64,000 nt of DNA from JAAYBY01 sp964465385 (GTDB taxonomy: Bacteria > Bacillota > Clostridia > Saccharofermentanales > UBA5734). This document shows, piece by piece, positions 36,162 through 45,343 of this stretch; position 1 is the first letter of the stretch, and each line of letters begins with the position of its first letter. A program made the translations under genes and the position numbers. Under the pieces are notes generated by a model, which did not search any database, had not been told where the DNA came from, and saw only the letters and a list, made by a program, of their open reading frames with translations. The DNA is taken from contig CAYXIM010000001.1 of assembly GCA_964465385.1 (NCBI GenBank), positions 4,052-68,051 of the forward strand, read 5' to 3'.

Positions 36162-36238
36162 GCAAAAGCACCGGTGCGTGCTCCCTGCCCACATGATAAG
36201 ATCAAGAAGACCAAACCATACATATTAGGAGTTTTAAA

Positions 36239-37975
36239 ATGAGTGAAACAAAAAAACCAACCGCGACGCGCCGTAAAACACAACGGCGGCCGGCGCGCAA
36301 AACACAAAGCAAAAAGAAACAACCGGTTTTACGGATGATACCGCTGGGCGGCATGCGCGAAATCGGCAAGAACATGACGGTTTATGAGTGTGAAGACGAA
36401 CTGATCATCGTTGATTGTGGCATCGCCTTCCCAGATGACCGGATGCCGGGCATTGACGTGGTCATCCCGGATTTCTCCTACCTGAAAGACAGCAAAAAGA
36501 AAATCAAGGGGATCTTCCTGACCCACGGTCACGAAGACCACATCGGCGCCATCCCCTGGCTGTGTAATGAAATCAAGGCGCCTGTTTATGGCAACCAACT
36601 GACCATTGAGCTGGTCCGCCAGAAAATAGAAGACCGTAAAACCGGTGCCACTGACGAGCAGCTGCACAGCGTGCAAGATGGTGACGTCATCACGGCCGGT
36701 TCTTTTTCGGTCGAGTTCATCCGTGTCAACCACAGCATCGCGGATGCCAATGCCCTGGTCATCCGGACACCCGCCGGCATTGTCTTTCATTCGGGAGACT
36801 TTAAAATTGACTACACGCCGGTGAACGGGCAGCCCATGGATCTGGCCCGCATCGCCGCTGTCGGCAAGGAAAACGTCCTCTTGCTGGTCAGTGAAAGCAC
36901 CAACGTCGAGCGCCCCGGCGCCTCGCCTTCTGAAAGCAAGGTCGGCGAAACCTTCGCAGATTTATTTGCCAAGGCCCAGGGGCGGATTTTCGTCACCACC
37001 TTTTCGTCCAACGTCTACCGCATCCAGCAGATCTTCACGGCAGCCGAACAACACGGCCGCAAGGTGGCCCTGATCGGACGCAGCATGCAAAACTACTTCA
37101 AAGCCGCCTATGGGCTTGGCCACATGACCTTGAAGCCCAACACCCTGATCGATCTCAACCAGGTCGACCAGGTGCCGCCCGAAGAGCTGGTTTTGATCAC
37201 GACCGGCAGCCAGGGTGAAGCCATGTCAGCCCTGACCCGGATGGCTTTTTCAGAACACCGGCAGATTGAAATCCATGAGGGTGACACCGTGATCTTGTCT
37301 TCCAGCGCCATCCCCGGAAACGAGCGGTCTGTCAACCGTGTCATTGATGAACTCTACAAGCGCGGTGCGGATGTGGTATATGAGGCTCTGACTGAGATCC
37401 ATGTGTCCGGTCACGCCTATCAGGAAGAACTCAAGCTCTTGCACCACCTGATCAAGCCACGTTACTTCATCCCCGGACACGGTGAATACCGCCACCTCTA
37501 CCGCCATGCCGAACTGGCCAACCAGTTGGGTATGCCCTGGGAGCAGATTTTCCTGCTCAACAACGGGGACATCTTTGAAGGCAACCAGGAAAAAGCGGCC
37601 ATCAGCGGCTTTGTTGAGGCCGATGCCATTCTCATCGATGGTTCCAGCATGGGTGAGGCGGATAACCCCGTGCTGCGTGAGCGTCGCCTGCTTGGGGACG
37701 ACGGCGTGGTGGCCATTTTTCTGGCTGTCAGCCGGCAGGACGGCCACCTCTATCAAGAACCGGACATCCAGGCCAGTGGTTTCATCTACGAGCGTGAAGC
37801 CGATGAGATCATCCAGGCCTGCCAGCGCAAAATTGCCCGCTACACCCGTGCCAAGCAAAAACGCACCCTCAAGGAGGCTGTCGACCGCGGCATCCTGCGC
37901 CAGCAGCTGCAGTCGCTCCTCTTCGAAAAAACACGCCGGCGCCCGGTGATCCTCATTTCCATCGTTGAAATTTAA
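36239..37975 (+). CDS. Ribonuclease J
   Basis: 578 residues. A metallo-beta-lactamase/beta-CASP nuclease with 5'-3' exo- and endoribonuclease activity in mRNA turnover and rRNA maturation. It has a basic N-terminal tail (about 30 residues rich in Lys/Arg), then LTHGHEDHIGAIPW (HxHxDH metal site), FHSGDFKID, the beta-CASP segments, and HVSGHAYQEELKLLHHLIKPRYFIPGHGEYRH near 390-430. It cannot be told from sequence alone whether it is J1 or J2. The ATG follows TAGGAGTTTTAAA. Confidence 0.95.
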   Translation: MSETKKPTATRRKTQRRPARKTQSKKKQPVLRMIPLGGMREIGKNMTVYECEDELIIVDCGIAFPDDRMPGIDVVIPDFSYLKDSKKKIKGIFLTHGHEDHIGAIPWLCNEIKAPVYGNQLTIELVRQKIEDRKTGATDEQLHSVQDGDVITAGSFSVEFIRVNHSIADANALVIRTPAGIVFHSGDFKIDYTPVNGQPMDLARIAAVGKENVLLLVSESTNVERPGASPSESKVGETFADLFAKAQGRIFVTTFSSNVYRIQQIFTAAEQHGRKVALIGRSMQNYFKAAYGLGHMTLKPNTLIDLNQVDQVPPEELVLITTGSQGEAMSALTRMAFSEHRQIEIHEGDTVILSSSAIPGNERSVNRVIDELYKRGADVVYEALTEIHVSGHAYQEELKLLHHLIKPRYFIPGHGEYRHLYRHAELANQLGMPWEQIFLLNNGDIFEGNQEKAAISGFVEADAILIDGSSMGEADNPVLRERRLLGDDGVVAIFLAVSRQDGHLYQEPDIQASGFIYEREADEIIQACQRKIARYTRAKQKRTLKEAVDRGILRQQLQSLLFEKTRRRPVILISIVEI

Positions 37976-37978
37976 AAA

Positions 37979-38009
37979 CAGCCGCCCGGCACCAAGTGCC
38001 GGGCGGCTG
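37979..38009. terminator. Bidirectional terminator between the RNase J and corrinoid protein genes
   Basis: A 14-bp perfect stem (37979-37992 with 37996-38009, loop CAA). A-rich sequence to its left gives a T run for minus transcripts; TCTCTT follows on the plus side. Confidence 0.88.
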
Positions 38010-38032
38010 TCTCTTGAATCCGTATGCAAGGA

Positions 38033-38680
38033 TCAGGCGATGCCGCGTGCTTTCAGCGCAGCGGTGGCTTCTTCGGCAGCGGTCGCCGCATCAGGCGAGT
38101 AAATGTCGGCCCCGATGGTTTTGGCAAAGGTGTCGTTAACCGGCGCGCCACCGACCATGATGGTCACCTGGTCACGGATACCGGCTTCCTGGGCCGCTTC
38201 AACAACTGCCTTCATTTCGTTCATGGTCGTTGTTAAAAGGGCAGAACAGGCGATGATTTGTGCGTCGTGCTCCTGGGCCAGGGCGATAAACCGCTCTGCC
38301 GGCACATCGGTTCCGGCGTCAAAGACTTCCAGCCCCTGGCCTTCCATCATCATGGCAACCAGGTTTTTACCGATGTCATGCAAGTCACCCTTGACGGTCC
38401 CGATGATGACGCGCCCCTTGGCTTTGATGCCACCGGCGACCAGAAGCGGCTTGAGGATTTCGGTTCCGGCTTTCATGGCCCGCGCAGCAATCAGCACGTC
38501 CGGCACGTAAACCTCATTGTTTTTGAACTGAACGCCAATCACGTTCATGCCCGACAAGAGACCGTCGTTCAAGATGGTCTGCGCGGACAGCTCATTGGCC
38601 AGCGCCTCTTGCACCAGTTCTTTGACCTCTTTTGCCCGGCCCTTCTGCAGGGCCTCAGAAATCTGTTTTAACACGTCCAT
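38033..38680 (-). CDS. Corrinoid (cobalamin-binding) methyltransferase protein
   Basis: 215 residues. An N-terminal helical cap (about 1-85, MtbC/MtmC-like) and a Rossmann B12-binding domain with the base-off signature DLHDIGKN (D99, H101, G104; H101 is the cobalt ligand), then SALLTTTMNEMK and GGAPV. Such proteins carry a methyl group between a substrate-specific methyltransferase and another acceptor. No methyltransferase is adjacent, so the substrate is unknown. It is cotranscribed with the PocR/AraC regulator 28 nt upstream; the ATG follows CAGGAGGAAGCAAC. Confidence 0.93.
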   Translation of the reverse strand: MDVLKQISEALQKGRAKEVKELVQEALANELSAQTILNDGLLSGMNVIGVQFKNNEVYVPDVLIAARAMKAGTEILKPLLVAGGIKAKGRVIIGTVKGDLHDIGKNLVAMMMEGQGLEVFDAGTDVPAERFIALAQEHDAQIIACSALLTTTMNEMKAVVEAAQEAGIRDQVTIMVGGAPVNDTFAKTIGADIYSPDAATAAEEATAALKARGIA

Positions 38681-38707
38681 GTTGCTTCCTCCTGTTTGTT
38701 TTCACGC

Positions 38708-40048
38708 TTATAGGCGAATGTTCCCTCTTGATTCTCTGAATTTTCCGGGTGTCACACCGGTGACACGCTTGAAGACCTTGGAAAAATAGCTTTGTGTTTC
38801 AAAACCCACCAGGTTGGCGATGTCCACCATGGCAATGGCCTCATTAACCAGCAGTTTTTTGGCTGCCTCCACACGCACCGCGTTCACGTAGCTGTTGAAG
38901 TTTTGATCCATTTCGTTCTTGAACAGGCGGCTGAAATAGGCCGGGCTCAGATAGACGTGGGTCGCCGCCTTTTCCAGGGTGATCTTGTTCATGTAGTTGC
39001 GTTTGACGTAGTTGATGGCGTGGAAGATGACGTCGGCATGCTTGACATGGGTCAAATTGAAGACCTGGTCGGTGAAGCGGGTCATGATCCCCGAAAGCCA
39101 GTAGGCGATTTCATCGATGTTCTGGAAAGATTGAATTTTATTGAGGTAGGTGAAGTTGAGGCCGAAAATCTGCTGGGCATCCGCCCCGCCCCGGATGGCC
39201 GCCCGCGACAACAGAACCACCAGCTCCAAAACCCGGGCCCGCATTTGCTCGATGCTGCCGCTGCTGGAAAAAAAGATGTGCCCCATGATTTCGTTGAGAA
39301 TACGCTGGGAAACAGGTTTGTTGCCCATTTCAATCTGGTGCAGCAACTCCTCTTCCTTTTCGATGGGGTAGACCAGGTCCTCCTCCGGCAACTGGGCGTA
39401 CCGCTTCATGAAGCTGATCTGGTCCCAAAGCAGGGCCTGCAGGTCTCCGGATTCCTTGCGGCTTTTTATGTGTTCAAAGCTCATGTCGGACAAGGAGTCG
39501 GCCACGTGGTAAAGCAGCTCGCTCATGGCATTGACACGTTCCGTTGAAATGACCGGCACCTTGTGGATGGCATCCTGAAGCTGCTCCAGGTGATCCGGAT
39601 GAATGGTGTTTTTGGCGACCAGGTCATCGATCAAAAACTCCTCCGGGTCCACCATGTTGACCGGTCCACACACAAAAGCGGCCACAGTCGTCCCTTCGCG
39701 GGTGACCGGTGCCGCCCAGTGGGTCAGCCCCAGGGGGCAAAAATACACATACTGGCCCCCAAAACGCTCGGCCTGGTAGCAGCCATAGAGGTGGGCGTGG
39801 TCACAAAGGCCCGCCGTCTGGCGGTCTGCCTCACCCTCATCGGACAGAACAGAAGCCGCCAGTGTGCACACTTCCACCTGCTCCGGCGGGGCTTCCAGGT
39901 GGGTGGTGGCGCCGACGGCATCAATGACGCGACAGGCCACACCACAGGCCTTGCTGTAATAGCCTGCTGCGGCAACAATCTGTTGCAAGGTATCCGTTTG
40001 TGCGTCGTTGTGATCCTTGATCTGCAAAATACCACCTGCCCACTCCAT
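38708..40048 (-). CDS. AraC-family regulator with PocR sensory domain
   Basis: 446 residues. The N-terminal 170 or so are a PocR-type ligand domain (DTLQQIVAAAGYYSKACGV, CDHAHLYGCYQAERFGGQYVYFCPLGLTHWAAPV) with Cys and His residues that could bind a small ligand. The middle is a helical linker, and residues about 345-445 form two helix-turn-helix units (KITLEKAATHVYLSPAYFSRLFKNE; VDIANLVGFETQSYFSKVFKRVTGVTPGKFR). It likely regulates the corrinoid protein gene in its own operon. The ATG has only a weak ribosome-binding site. Confidence 0.9.
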   Translation of the reverse strand: MEWAGGILQIKDHNDAQTDTLQQIVAAAGYYSKACGVACRVIDAVGATTHLEAPPEQVEVCTLAASVLSDEGEADRQTAGLCDHAHLYGCYQAERFGGQYVYFCPLGLTHWAAPVTREGTTVAAFVCGPVNMVDPEEFLIDDLVAKNTIHPDHLEQLQDAIHKVPVISTERVNAMSELLYHVADSLSDMSFEHIKSRKESGDLQALLWDQISFMKRYAQLPEEDLVYPIEKEEELLHQIEMGNKPVSQRILNEIMGHIFFSSSGSIEQMRARVLELVVLLSRAAIRGGADAQQIFGLNFTYLNKIQSFQNIDEIAYWLSGIMTRFTDQVFNLTHVKHADVIFHAINYVKRNYMNKITLEKAATHVYLSPAYFSRLFKNEMDQNFNSYVNAVRVEAAKKLLVNEAIAMVDIANLVGFETQSYFSKVFKRVTGVTPGKFRESRGNIRL

Positions 40049-40092
40049 TGTATCCCAGCAAGGGTGCCTGCCTTATCACTATTTTGTCTACC

Positions 40093-40121
40093 ATTGTATT
40101 ATTTTGCTGCGATTCATGCAA
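40093..40121 (-). promoter_or_regulatory. Sigma-A promoter of the regulator-corrinoid operon
   Basis: TTGCAT (40121-40116), 17 nt, TACAAT (40098-40093) on the minus strand, 4 nt past the rel stop codon. Confidence 0.65.
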
Positions 40122-40124
40122 AAG

Positions 40125-42425
40125 CTAATAGCTGCGTTTGACATCAATGACATCGCTGATGGCCTTGATCCGGCCCAAGACGCGGTCATACTGGCTCTGG
40201 CTGGTCACTTCCACCGTCATGATAACCGTGGCTGTCACGTCTTTCATGGCCATCATCTGACCGGAAATGATCGACACCTTCTCTTCCGCAATGGCATTGG
40301 AGATTTCAGCCAGCAGGTGGCGCCGGTCGTAGGCCAGGATTTTTAACGTCACCTGGTAGGAGGTACTCGGGCTGTCCACGTCCCAGGCCACGTCGATCAG
40401 GCGCGAGGCTTTTTCAGCATCCTGGGCCGACTGGCCGGCTGACTCAAGCAGGTGCCGGATGTTGGGGCAGTCGGTCCGGTGTACCGCCACCCCTTTGCCC
40501 CGGGTCACATAACCGATGATGGGATCCCCTGGCACCGGGCTGCAGCAACGGGACAAGCGAACCAGGCAGTTGTCGATGCCTTTGACGATGACCCCCTGGT
40601 CGGCGGCGGCCCGTTCCCGGCGGCGGCTTTTCTTGGCCTCTTTACTGGTCTCTTCGGTCAGGATCGAGGTTTTGGGGCTGTGGACCACCTGGTTGGATGC
40701 CGTCACACGGTAACCGAGCTTGGTCCGCTCCTCTTCTGGCAGGCTGCGGATGTACGCGTCGCGCAGGCGCGTGATGATGCGACCGGCAGAAACCCCGCCG
40801 TAGCCGATGGCCGCATAGACATCATCGAGGCTTTGCATCTGGTAGCGCTTGAGGATGGGCTTCATGAAATTGTTTTTGAGCAACTGAGCCGTTGAAAAGC
40901 CCGTTTTCTTGATTTCCCGCTCAACAATGTCGCGCCCCCGGTCGATGTTTTCCTGGCGCATCTCCTTTTTAAACCATTGGCTGATTTTGGTCCGGGCAGA
41001 CGCACTCTTGACTTGTTTGAGCCAGTCCCGGCTGGGGCCGTGGACCTTGTCAGAGGTCAGGATTTCAACGATGTCGCCGTTGTTGAGTTCATACGTCAAG
41101 GGAACGATGCGCCCGTTGACCTTGGCCCCGTACATGCGGTTACCCACCCCGCTGTGGATGCTGTAGGCGAAATCAATGGGCACCGACCCGGCCGGCAAGG
41201 ACCGCACGTCTCCTTTGGGGGTGAAGACAAAGACCTCATCAGCAACCAGGCCACTTTTAAGCGACTCCATGAACTCATCGGCATCGCTCATGTCCTTTTG
41301 CCATTCCAGCAACTGGCGCAACCAGGCCAGCTTGCTGTCAAAGGACTCATCCGGCCGGCCGCCCCCGCCGTCTTTGTAGCGCCAGTGGGCTGCAATGCCA
41401 TATTCGGCGGTCCGGTGCATCTGCTCGGTTCGAATCTGCACTTCAAAGGGGATGCCACGTGGCCCGATCACCGTGGTGTGCAGCGACTGGTAAAGGTTGG
41501 GCTTGGGCATGGCAATGTAATCTTTGAAGCGGCCGGGCATGGGCTTGTAGAGCTCGTGGACCAGCCCCAGGACCGCATAGCAGTCTGACACCGTTTGCAC
41601 GATCACGCGGGTGGCAAAGAGGTCATAGATCTGATCCAGGGTCCTGTCTTGTTCTTTCATCTTGCGGTAGATGCTGTAAAAATGCTTGGGCCGGCCAACA
41701 ATTTCAGATTCAATGCCCATTTCCCGGATCTTAACCTGCAGCTGGACGATGATTTCCTCCAGGTAACGTTCCCGTTCTGAGCGTTTTTGCGCAATGGCAC
41801 CAACCAGCTCGTAATAGGCGTCTCCGTCGATGTACCTGAGGCAGAGGTCTTCCAGCTCCCATTTGATTTTGTAAATCCCCAGCCGATGGGCCAGCGGGGC
41901 ATAAATGTCCAGGGTCTCACGCGCTTTTTCATATTGTTTCTCTTTGGAAACGTTTCGCAAGGTGCGCATGTTGTGCAGGCGGTCGGCCAGCTTGATCAAG
42001 ACCACACGGATATCTTTGGCCATGGCCAGAAACATTTTACGGAAATTTTCAGCCTGCAGTTCTTTTTTAGACGTGTAAGATATCCGGCTCAGCTTGGTCA
42101 CCCCGTCAACCAGGGTGGCAACCACCTCGCCGAACCGTTCTTCAATTTCTTCAACCGTTTTGCCGGTGTCTTCCACCGTATCGTGCAGCAGGGCAGCCAC
42201 CAAAGTGTCTTCATCAACCTCCAGGTCCAGCAAGATGGCTGTGACAGCCAGGGGATGGATGATGAAAGGCTCGCCTGTTGCCCGCCGCTGGTCCTTGTGG
42301 GATTCGGCAGCAAAGGCATACGCCTGCAAGATCTTTTCTCCAGCTTGATCATCCGAATAGCCCGAATAGCGCCGGATGATCTGGTTGAGAAAACGCTGGT
42401 GCGCCTGTTCCTTGGTCCGGGTCAT
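40125..42425 (-). CDS. rel: Bifunctional (p)ppGpp synthetase/hydrolase Rel
   Basis: 766 residues. The HD hydrolase domain (HPLAVTAILLDLEVDEDTLVAALLHDTVEDTG) is intact with its HD motif, then the synthetase domain (GRPKHFYSIYRKM, FATRVIVQTVSDCYAVLG, KPNLYQSLHTTVIGP), TGS (FTPKGDVRSLPAGSVPIDFAYSIHS), a Cys/His region (RLSRCCSPVPGDPIIGYVTRGKGVAVHRTDC) and a C-terminal ACT domain. It controls the stringent response. The ATG overlaps the recJ stop as ATGA, the usual recJ-rel pairing in Firmicutes. Confidence 0.97.
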   Translation of the reverse strand: MTRTKEQAHQRFLNQIIRRYSGYSDDQAGEKILQAYAFAAESHKDQRRATGEPFIIHPLAVTAILLDLEVDEDTLVAALLHDTVEDTGKTVEEIEERFGEVVATLVDGVTKLSRISYTSKKELQAENFRKMFLAMAKDIRVVLIKLADRLHNMRTLRNVSKEKQYEKARETLDIYAPLAHRLGIYKIKWELEDLCLRYIDGDAYYELVGAIAQKRSERERYLEEIIVQLQVKIREMGIESEIVGRPKHFYSIYRKMKEQDRTLDQIYDLFATRVIVQTVSDCYAVLGLVHELYKPMPGRFKDYIAMPKPNLYQSLHTTVIGPRGIPFEVQIRTEQMHRTAEYGIAAHWRYKDGGGGRPDESFDSKLAWLRQLLEWQKDMSDADEFMESLKSGLVADEVFVFTPKGDVRSLPAGSVPIDFAYSIHSGVGNRMYGAKVNGRIVPLTYELNNGDIVEILTSDKVHGPSRDWLKQVKSASARTKISQWFKKEMRQENIDRGRDIVEREIKKTGFSTAQLLKNNFMKPILKRYQMQSLDDVYAAIGYGGVSAGRIITRLRDAYIRSLPEEERTKLGYRVTASNQVVHSPKTSILTEETSKEAKKSRRRERAAADQGVIVKGIDNCLVRLSRCCSPVPGDPIIGYVTRGKGVAVHRTDCPNIRHLLESAGQSAQDAEKASRLIDVAWDVDSPSTSYQVTLKILAYDRRHLLAEISNAIAEEKVSIISGQMMAMKDVTATVIMTVEVTSQSQYDRVLGRIKAISDVIDVKRSY

Positions 42426-44545
42426 GCCATCACCTCTTGTTCCAGCGCCCGCGCCAACTTTTGAAAAGTCGGGGATTGCTCCAGGGCCACTTTCTGCCTG
42501 ACAGGCAACAGGGTCAAACGGGTCTGGGTCAGGCCGCTGCGCTCCTGGGCCAGCAGCCCGCTTTCTTCAAAGACCGTCAAGATGCGGGACAGTTTAAACA
42601 GGTGGATGGTCCGTTGCGCAAAACGGCTCAGCTTCAAGGCCAGGATCACCAGGTCAACAGCCTGGGGCTGTTCCCCCAGGTGTTGCTGGAGGTAGCGGTA
42701 GGCCTGGCGGTAATCGTCCGGGCCTGGCAAAAGCGCAGCATGGGACAGGTCTTGCTGGTCGATCCAGCCAGCCAGGTCCTGGCCGTCCCGGTACAGCTGC
42801 TCTGCCTGGACCAGGATGGCGGTTTCAATGTGATCCGATTCGTCAGGGTGCAGGTCCTGGATGTTGAACTGGGCGGATCGCCTGTTGTTCCACACATTCA
42901 CTTCCAGGTGGCCCATGACATCGACCTGGTCGCCGTCAGCCAGCCAGGCCGCCAGGCCCGCCAGGCCAAACCCGATACCGGTCAAGCTGTAGCCGCCCGG
43001 ATCTTCTTGCAAGAGCAGGCGCAGGTGGGCCCCCTGGCCCACCGTCCGCAGGTTTTGAACCGTCACCCGGCGCAAGAGCAAGAGGGGCGCCGGGTTACCT
43101 GCACCAAACGGCTCCAGTTGCTGGATGGCTTCAGCCTGTTCCAAGGTCAGCTCGGCCAGGTCAACAGCCAAGTCCGCCACCAGTTCAGCCGCCTGGGCCG
43201 GGGCATCCATGCCCTCGCCAAAGGACAGGACCGCTTCTTGAAAAGCGGCCAGCTGGCCAGCCGAGACGGTCAGCCCAGCGGCTTCCTGGTGGCCGCCGAA
43301 GCGTGCCAGACAGGCTTGACAGGCTGTCAGCAGCGCCATGAGATCAAAGGTGCCCCAACTGCGGCCAGAGCCCCGGTAAACGGTACCATCGCGGGTCAGG
43401 ACGATCACCGGCCGGGCATACTGGCGCGCCAGCCGTGAGGCCACAATGCCCAGAACACCCAGGTGCCAGCCTTCACCCACAGCCAGCAGGACCTTGTGGT
43501 CCCGGTCAAGCAGCTGGGCGTCCAGCTGGTCCTTTGCCTGCTGCACGATCGCGTGTTCCAGCTGGCGCCGCTGGTCGTTATAGGCCAGTAGCTGTTGAGA
43601 TAAAAGCTGGCCTTGCTCAGGATCAGCTGTCAACAAAAGATCTAGGGCCTGGCTTGCATCACCCAGCCGGCCTGCTGCATTCAAGCGGGGGCAGATGGAA
43701 AAGGCCAGGCTCCTGGCGGTCACGGTCTGGCCTTCTGGCAGAGCAGACCGGATCAGCTGCCACAGACCGGCTGAAGAACCCAAAGCGGGTTCAGCTTGTG
43801 TCATCAAGCGGTTGAGCTGGGCCAGGCCCAGGGAGACCAGCACCCGGTTTTCATCCACCAGGGGGACCAGGTCACCAACGGTTCCCAGACAAACCAGCTC
43901 CAGGTGCTGCTGCAGGAACCCGTGTATGGGCACGGCCTGCTGGCAGGCCTCGATCAGTTTCCAGACCACGCCGACCCCGGCCAGAGCCGCAAAAGGGTAA
44001 CGGCTGTCCGGGCGCTTGGGGTTGATCACCGCATCCGCCTCGGGCAATTGATCGGGGCATTCATGGTGGTCAGTGACCACCACGTCAAGGCCGGCTTGTT
44101 TAAGCTGGGAAAGGGCCTCATGGCTGGAGATGCCGCAATCCACCGTCACCAGCAGATCCGGTTGCCCGGCCAAAACCCGCTTGACGCTTTCTTCGGTCAG
44201 GCCATAGCCCTCGGACAGGCGATCGGGTAACACCACCACCGGAGCCAGCCCATGCGCTTGCAAAAACCGCACCAGCAGGGCCGATGCGGTCAGGCCGTCC
44301 ACATCGTAGTCGCCGTGGATAACGACCTTTTTTTGTTGTCTGATGGCCTGGGCAAGCAGTTCGACCGCTCGGTCCATGTCCGGCAACAAGAAGGGGTCGT
44401 GGAGGGCATCCAGTGACGGGTTGAGGAAAGCCTGTGCCGTTTCAGGCGTATCAAGGCCCCGGGCCGCCAGAAGGCGGTCCAGCAGCGGGCCTTGCCCGCT
44501 TGCGCCTGCTTTCAGGCGCCAGGATCGATAACGGTCAACGGTCAC
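42422..44545 (-). CDS. recJ: Single-stranded DNA exonuclease RecJ
   Basis: About 707 residues from a GTG at 44545 with AGGAGG 8 nt upstream. The longer frame from an ATG at 44590 runs through a strong hairpin. DHH motifs: HGDYDVDGLTASAL, VTVDCGISSHEAL and VVTDHHECPD; DHHA1 with GRSWGTFDLMALL and GGHQEAAGLTV; an OB domain; and a long C-terminal extension as in Gram-positive RecJ. It degrades single-stranded DNA 5' to 3' in repair. Confidence 0.95.
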   Translation of the reverse strand: MTVDRYRSWRLKAGASGQGPLLDRLLAARGLDTPETAQAFLNPSLDALHDPFLLPDMDRAVELLAQAIRQQKKVVIHGDYDVDGLTASALLVRFLQAHGLAPVVVLPDRLSEGYGLTEESVKRVLAGQPDLLVTVDCGISSHEALSQLKQAGLDVVVTDHHECPDQLPEADAVINPKRPDSRYPFAALAGVGVVWKLIEACQQAVPIHGFLQQHLELVCLGTVGDLVPLVDENRVLVSLGLAQLNRLMTQAEPALGSSAGLWQLIRSALPEGQTVTARSLAFSICPRLNAAGRLGDASQALDLLLTADPEQGQLLSQQLLAYNDQRRQLEHAIVQQAKDQLDAQLLDRDHKVLLAVGEGWHLGVLGIVASRLARQYARPVIVLTRDGTVYRGSGRSWGTFDLMALLTACQACLARFGGHQEAAGLTVSAGQLAAFQEAVLSFGEGMDAPAQAAELVADLAVDLAELTLEQAEAIQQLEPFGAGNPAPLLLLRRVTVQNLRTVGQGAHLRLLLQEDPGGYSLTGIGFGLAGLAAWLADGDQVDVMGHLEVNVWNNRRSAQFNIQDLHPDESDHIETAILVQAEQLYRDGQDLAGWIDQQDLSHAALLPGPDDYRQAYRYLQQHLGEQPQAVDLVILALKLSRFAQRTIHLFKLSRILTVFEESGLLAQERSGLTQTRLTLLPVRQKVALEQSPTFQKLARALEQEVMA

Positions 44546-44566
44546 TGCAGACGCCTCCTGTTGCAG

Positions 44567-44607
44567 ACAGGCCCGATATCTGTCAGACATCGGGCCTGTT
44601 GGTTTTT
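44567..44607 (+). terminator. Hairpin and T run in antisense orientation between rpsU and recJ
   Basis: ACAGGCCCGAT (44567-44577) pairs with ATCGGGCCTGT (44589-44599), followed on the plus strand by TTTTT (44603-44607). On the minus strand the same hairpin lies just upstream of the recJ Shine-Dalgarno and lacks a T run. It could stop antisense transcription, or tune rpsU-recJ expression. Confidence 0.55.
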
Positions 44608-44684
44608 CTTGCTTGTGAACAACCGCCGTGGGTTTGCCTGACAGGCTAAAACCCTCTTCATCACATCACGGTCATTGTCTTGGC

Positions 44685-44858
44685 TTACCGCTTTCTTTTC
44701 CGGGCGGCCTCTGATTTTCGTTTGCGTTTGACGCTTGGTTTTTCGTAGTGTTCACGTTTGCGAACTTCAGCAAGAACACCGGAACGGGCACAGGAACGCT
44801 TGAATCGTCTCAGGGCACTGTCAAGAGATTCATTCTCTTTGACTCTGATTTCTGACAT
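44685..44858 (-). CDS. rpsU: 30S ribosomal protein S21
   Basis: 57 residues: [22 protein letters not shown] at the N-terminus and a very basic tail ([18 protein letters not shown]). The ATG at 44858 follows GAGGGGAGGGAAAAAG. It has its own promoter and lies upstream of recJ. Confidence 0.96.
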   Translation of the reverse strand: MSEIRVKENESLDSALRRFKRSCARSGVLAEVRKREHYEKPSVKRKRKSEAARKRKR

Positions 44859-44937
44859 CTTTTTCCCTCCCCTCACGGCGATATCTAGCTATCCGCCAAC
44901 CTGACTGCCCCGATCTTGCCGGGGCAATTCATGCCAT

Positions 44938-44967
44938 ATTATACTAGCAGGCCACCGCGTTCGTCAA
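44938..44967 (-). promoter_or_regulatory. Sigma-A promoter of rpsU
   Basis: TTGACG (44967-44962), 18 nt, TATAAT (44943-44938) on the minus strand. The short leader contains a GC-rich hairpin (about 44904-44927). Confidence 0.75.
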
Positions 44968-45000
44968 CACCGGGCCATCTGAACCGGCCGCAATGGTCGC

Positions 45001-45342
45001 TTACAACAGCTGCTCTCCCAGGGGCTGGCCGCCCAGCAGGTGAAAGTGGACATGCATGACAGTCTGCCCACCATCCACACCGCAGTTGTTGATGAGTCGA
45101 AAGCCCGACTGGTCCACGCCCAAGAGGCCGGCCACATGGGCGACAGCTTCAAGCAGGGCAGCCATGACCTGTGGGTGATCGGCCAGTTCCAGAACATTGG
45201 CCATGTGCTGTTTGGGAACGATGAGGACATGGACCGGTGCGGCCGGCCGGATGTCCCGGAAGGCAAGCACCTGGTCGGTTTCATAAACCACATCCGAGGG
45301 GAGTGTCCCCGCGACAATCCGACAAAACAAACAGTCTTTCAT
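45001..45342 (-). CDS. HIT family nucleotide hydrolase/transferase
   Basis: 113 residues. The histidine triad HVHFHLL lies at 97-103 and a zinc-type pair CLFC at 4-7, as in HINT-branch phosphoramidases. The ATG at 45342 follows GGAGGGATAGC and lies 1 nt after the alaS stop. Adjacency to alaS is suggestive because HINT proteins hydrolyse aminoacyl-adenylates, but that role here is inference. Confidence 0.93.
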   Translation of the reverse strand: MKDCLFCRIVAGTLPSDVVYETDQVLAFRDIRPAAPVHVLIVPKQHMANVLELADHPQVMAALLEAVAHVAGLLGVDQSGFRLINNCGVDGGQTVMHVHFHLLGGQPLGEQLL

Positions 45343-45343
45343 G

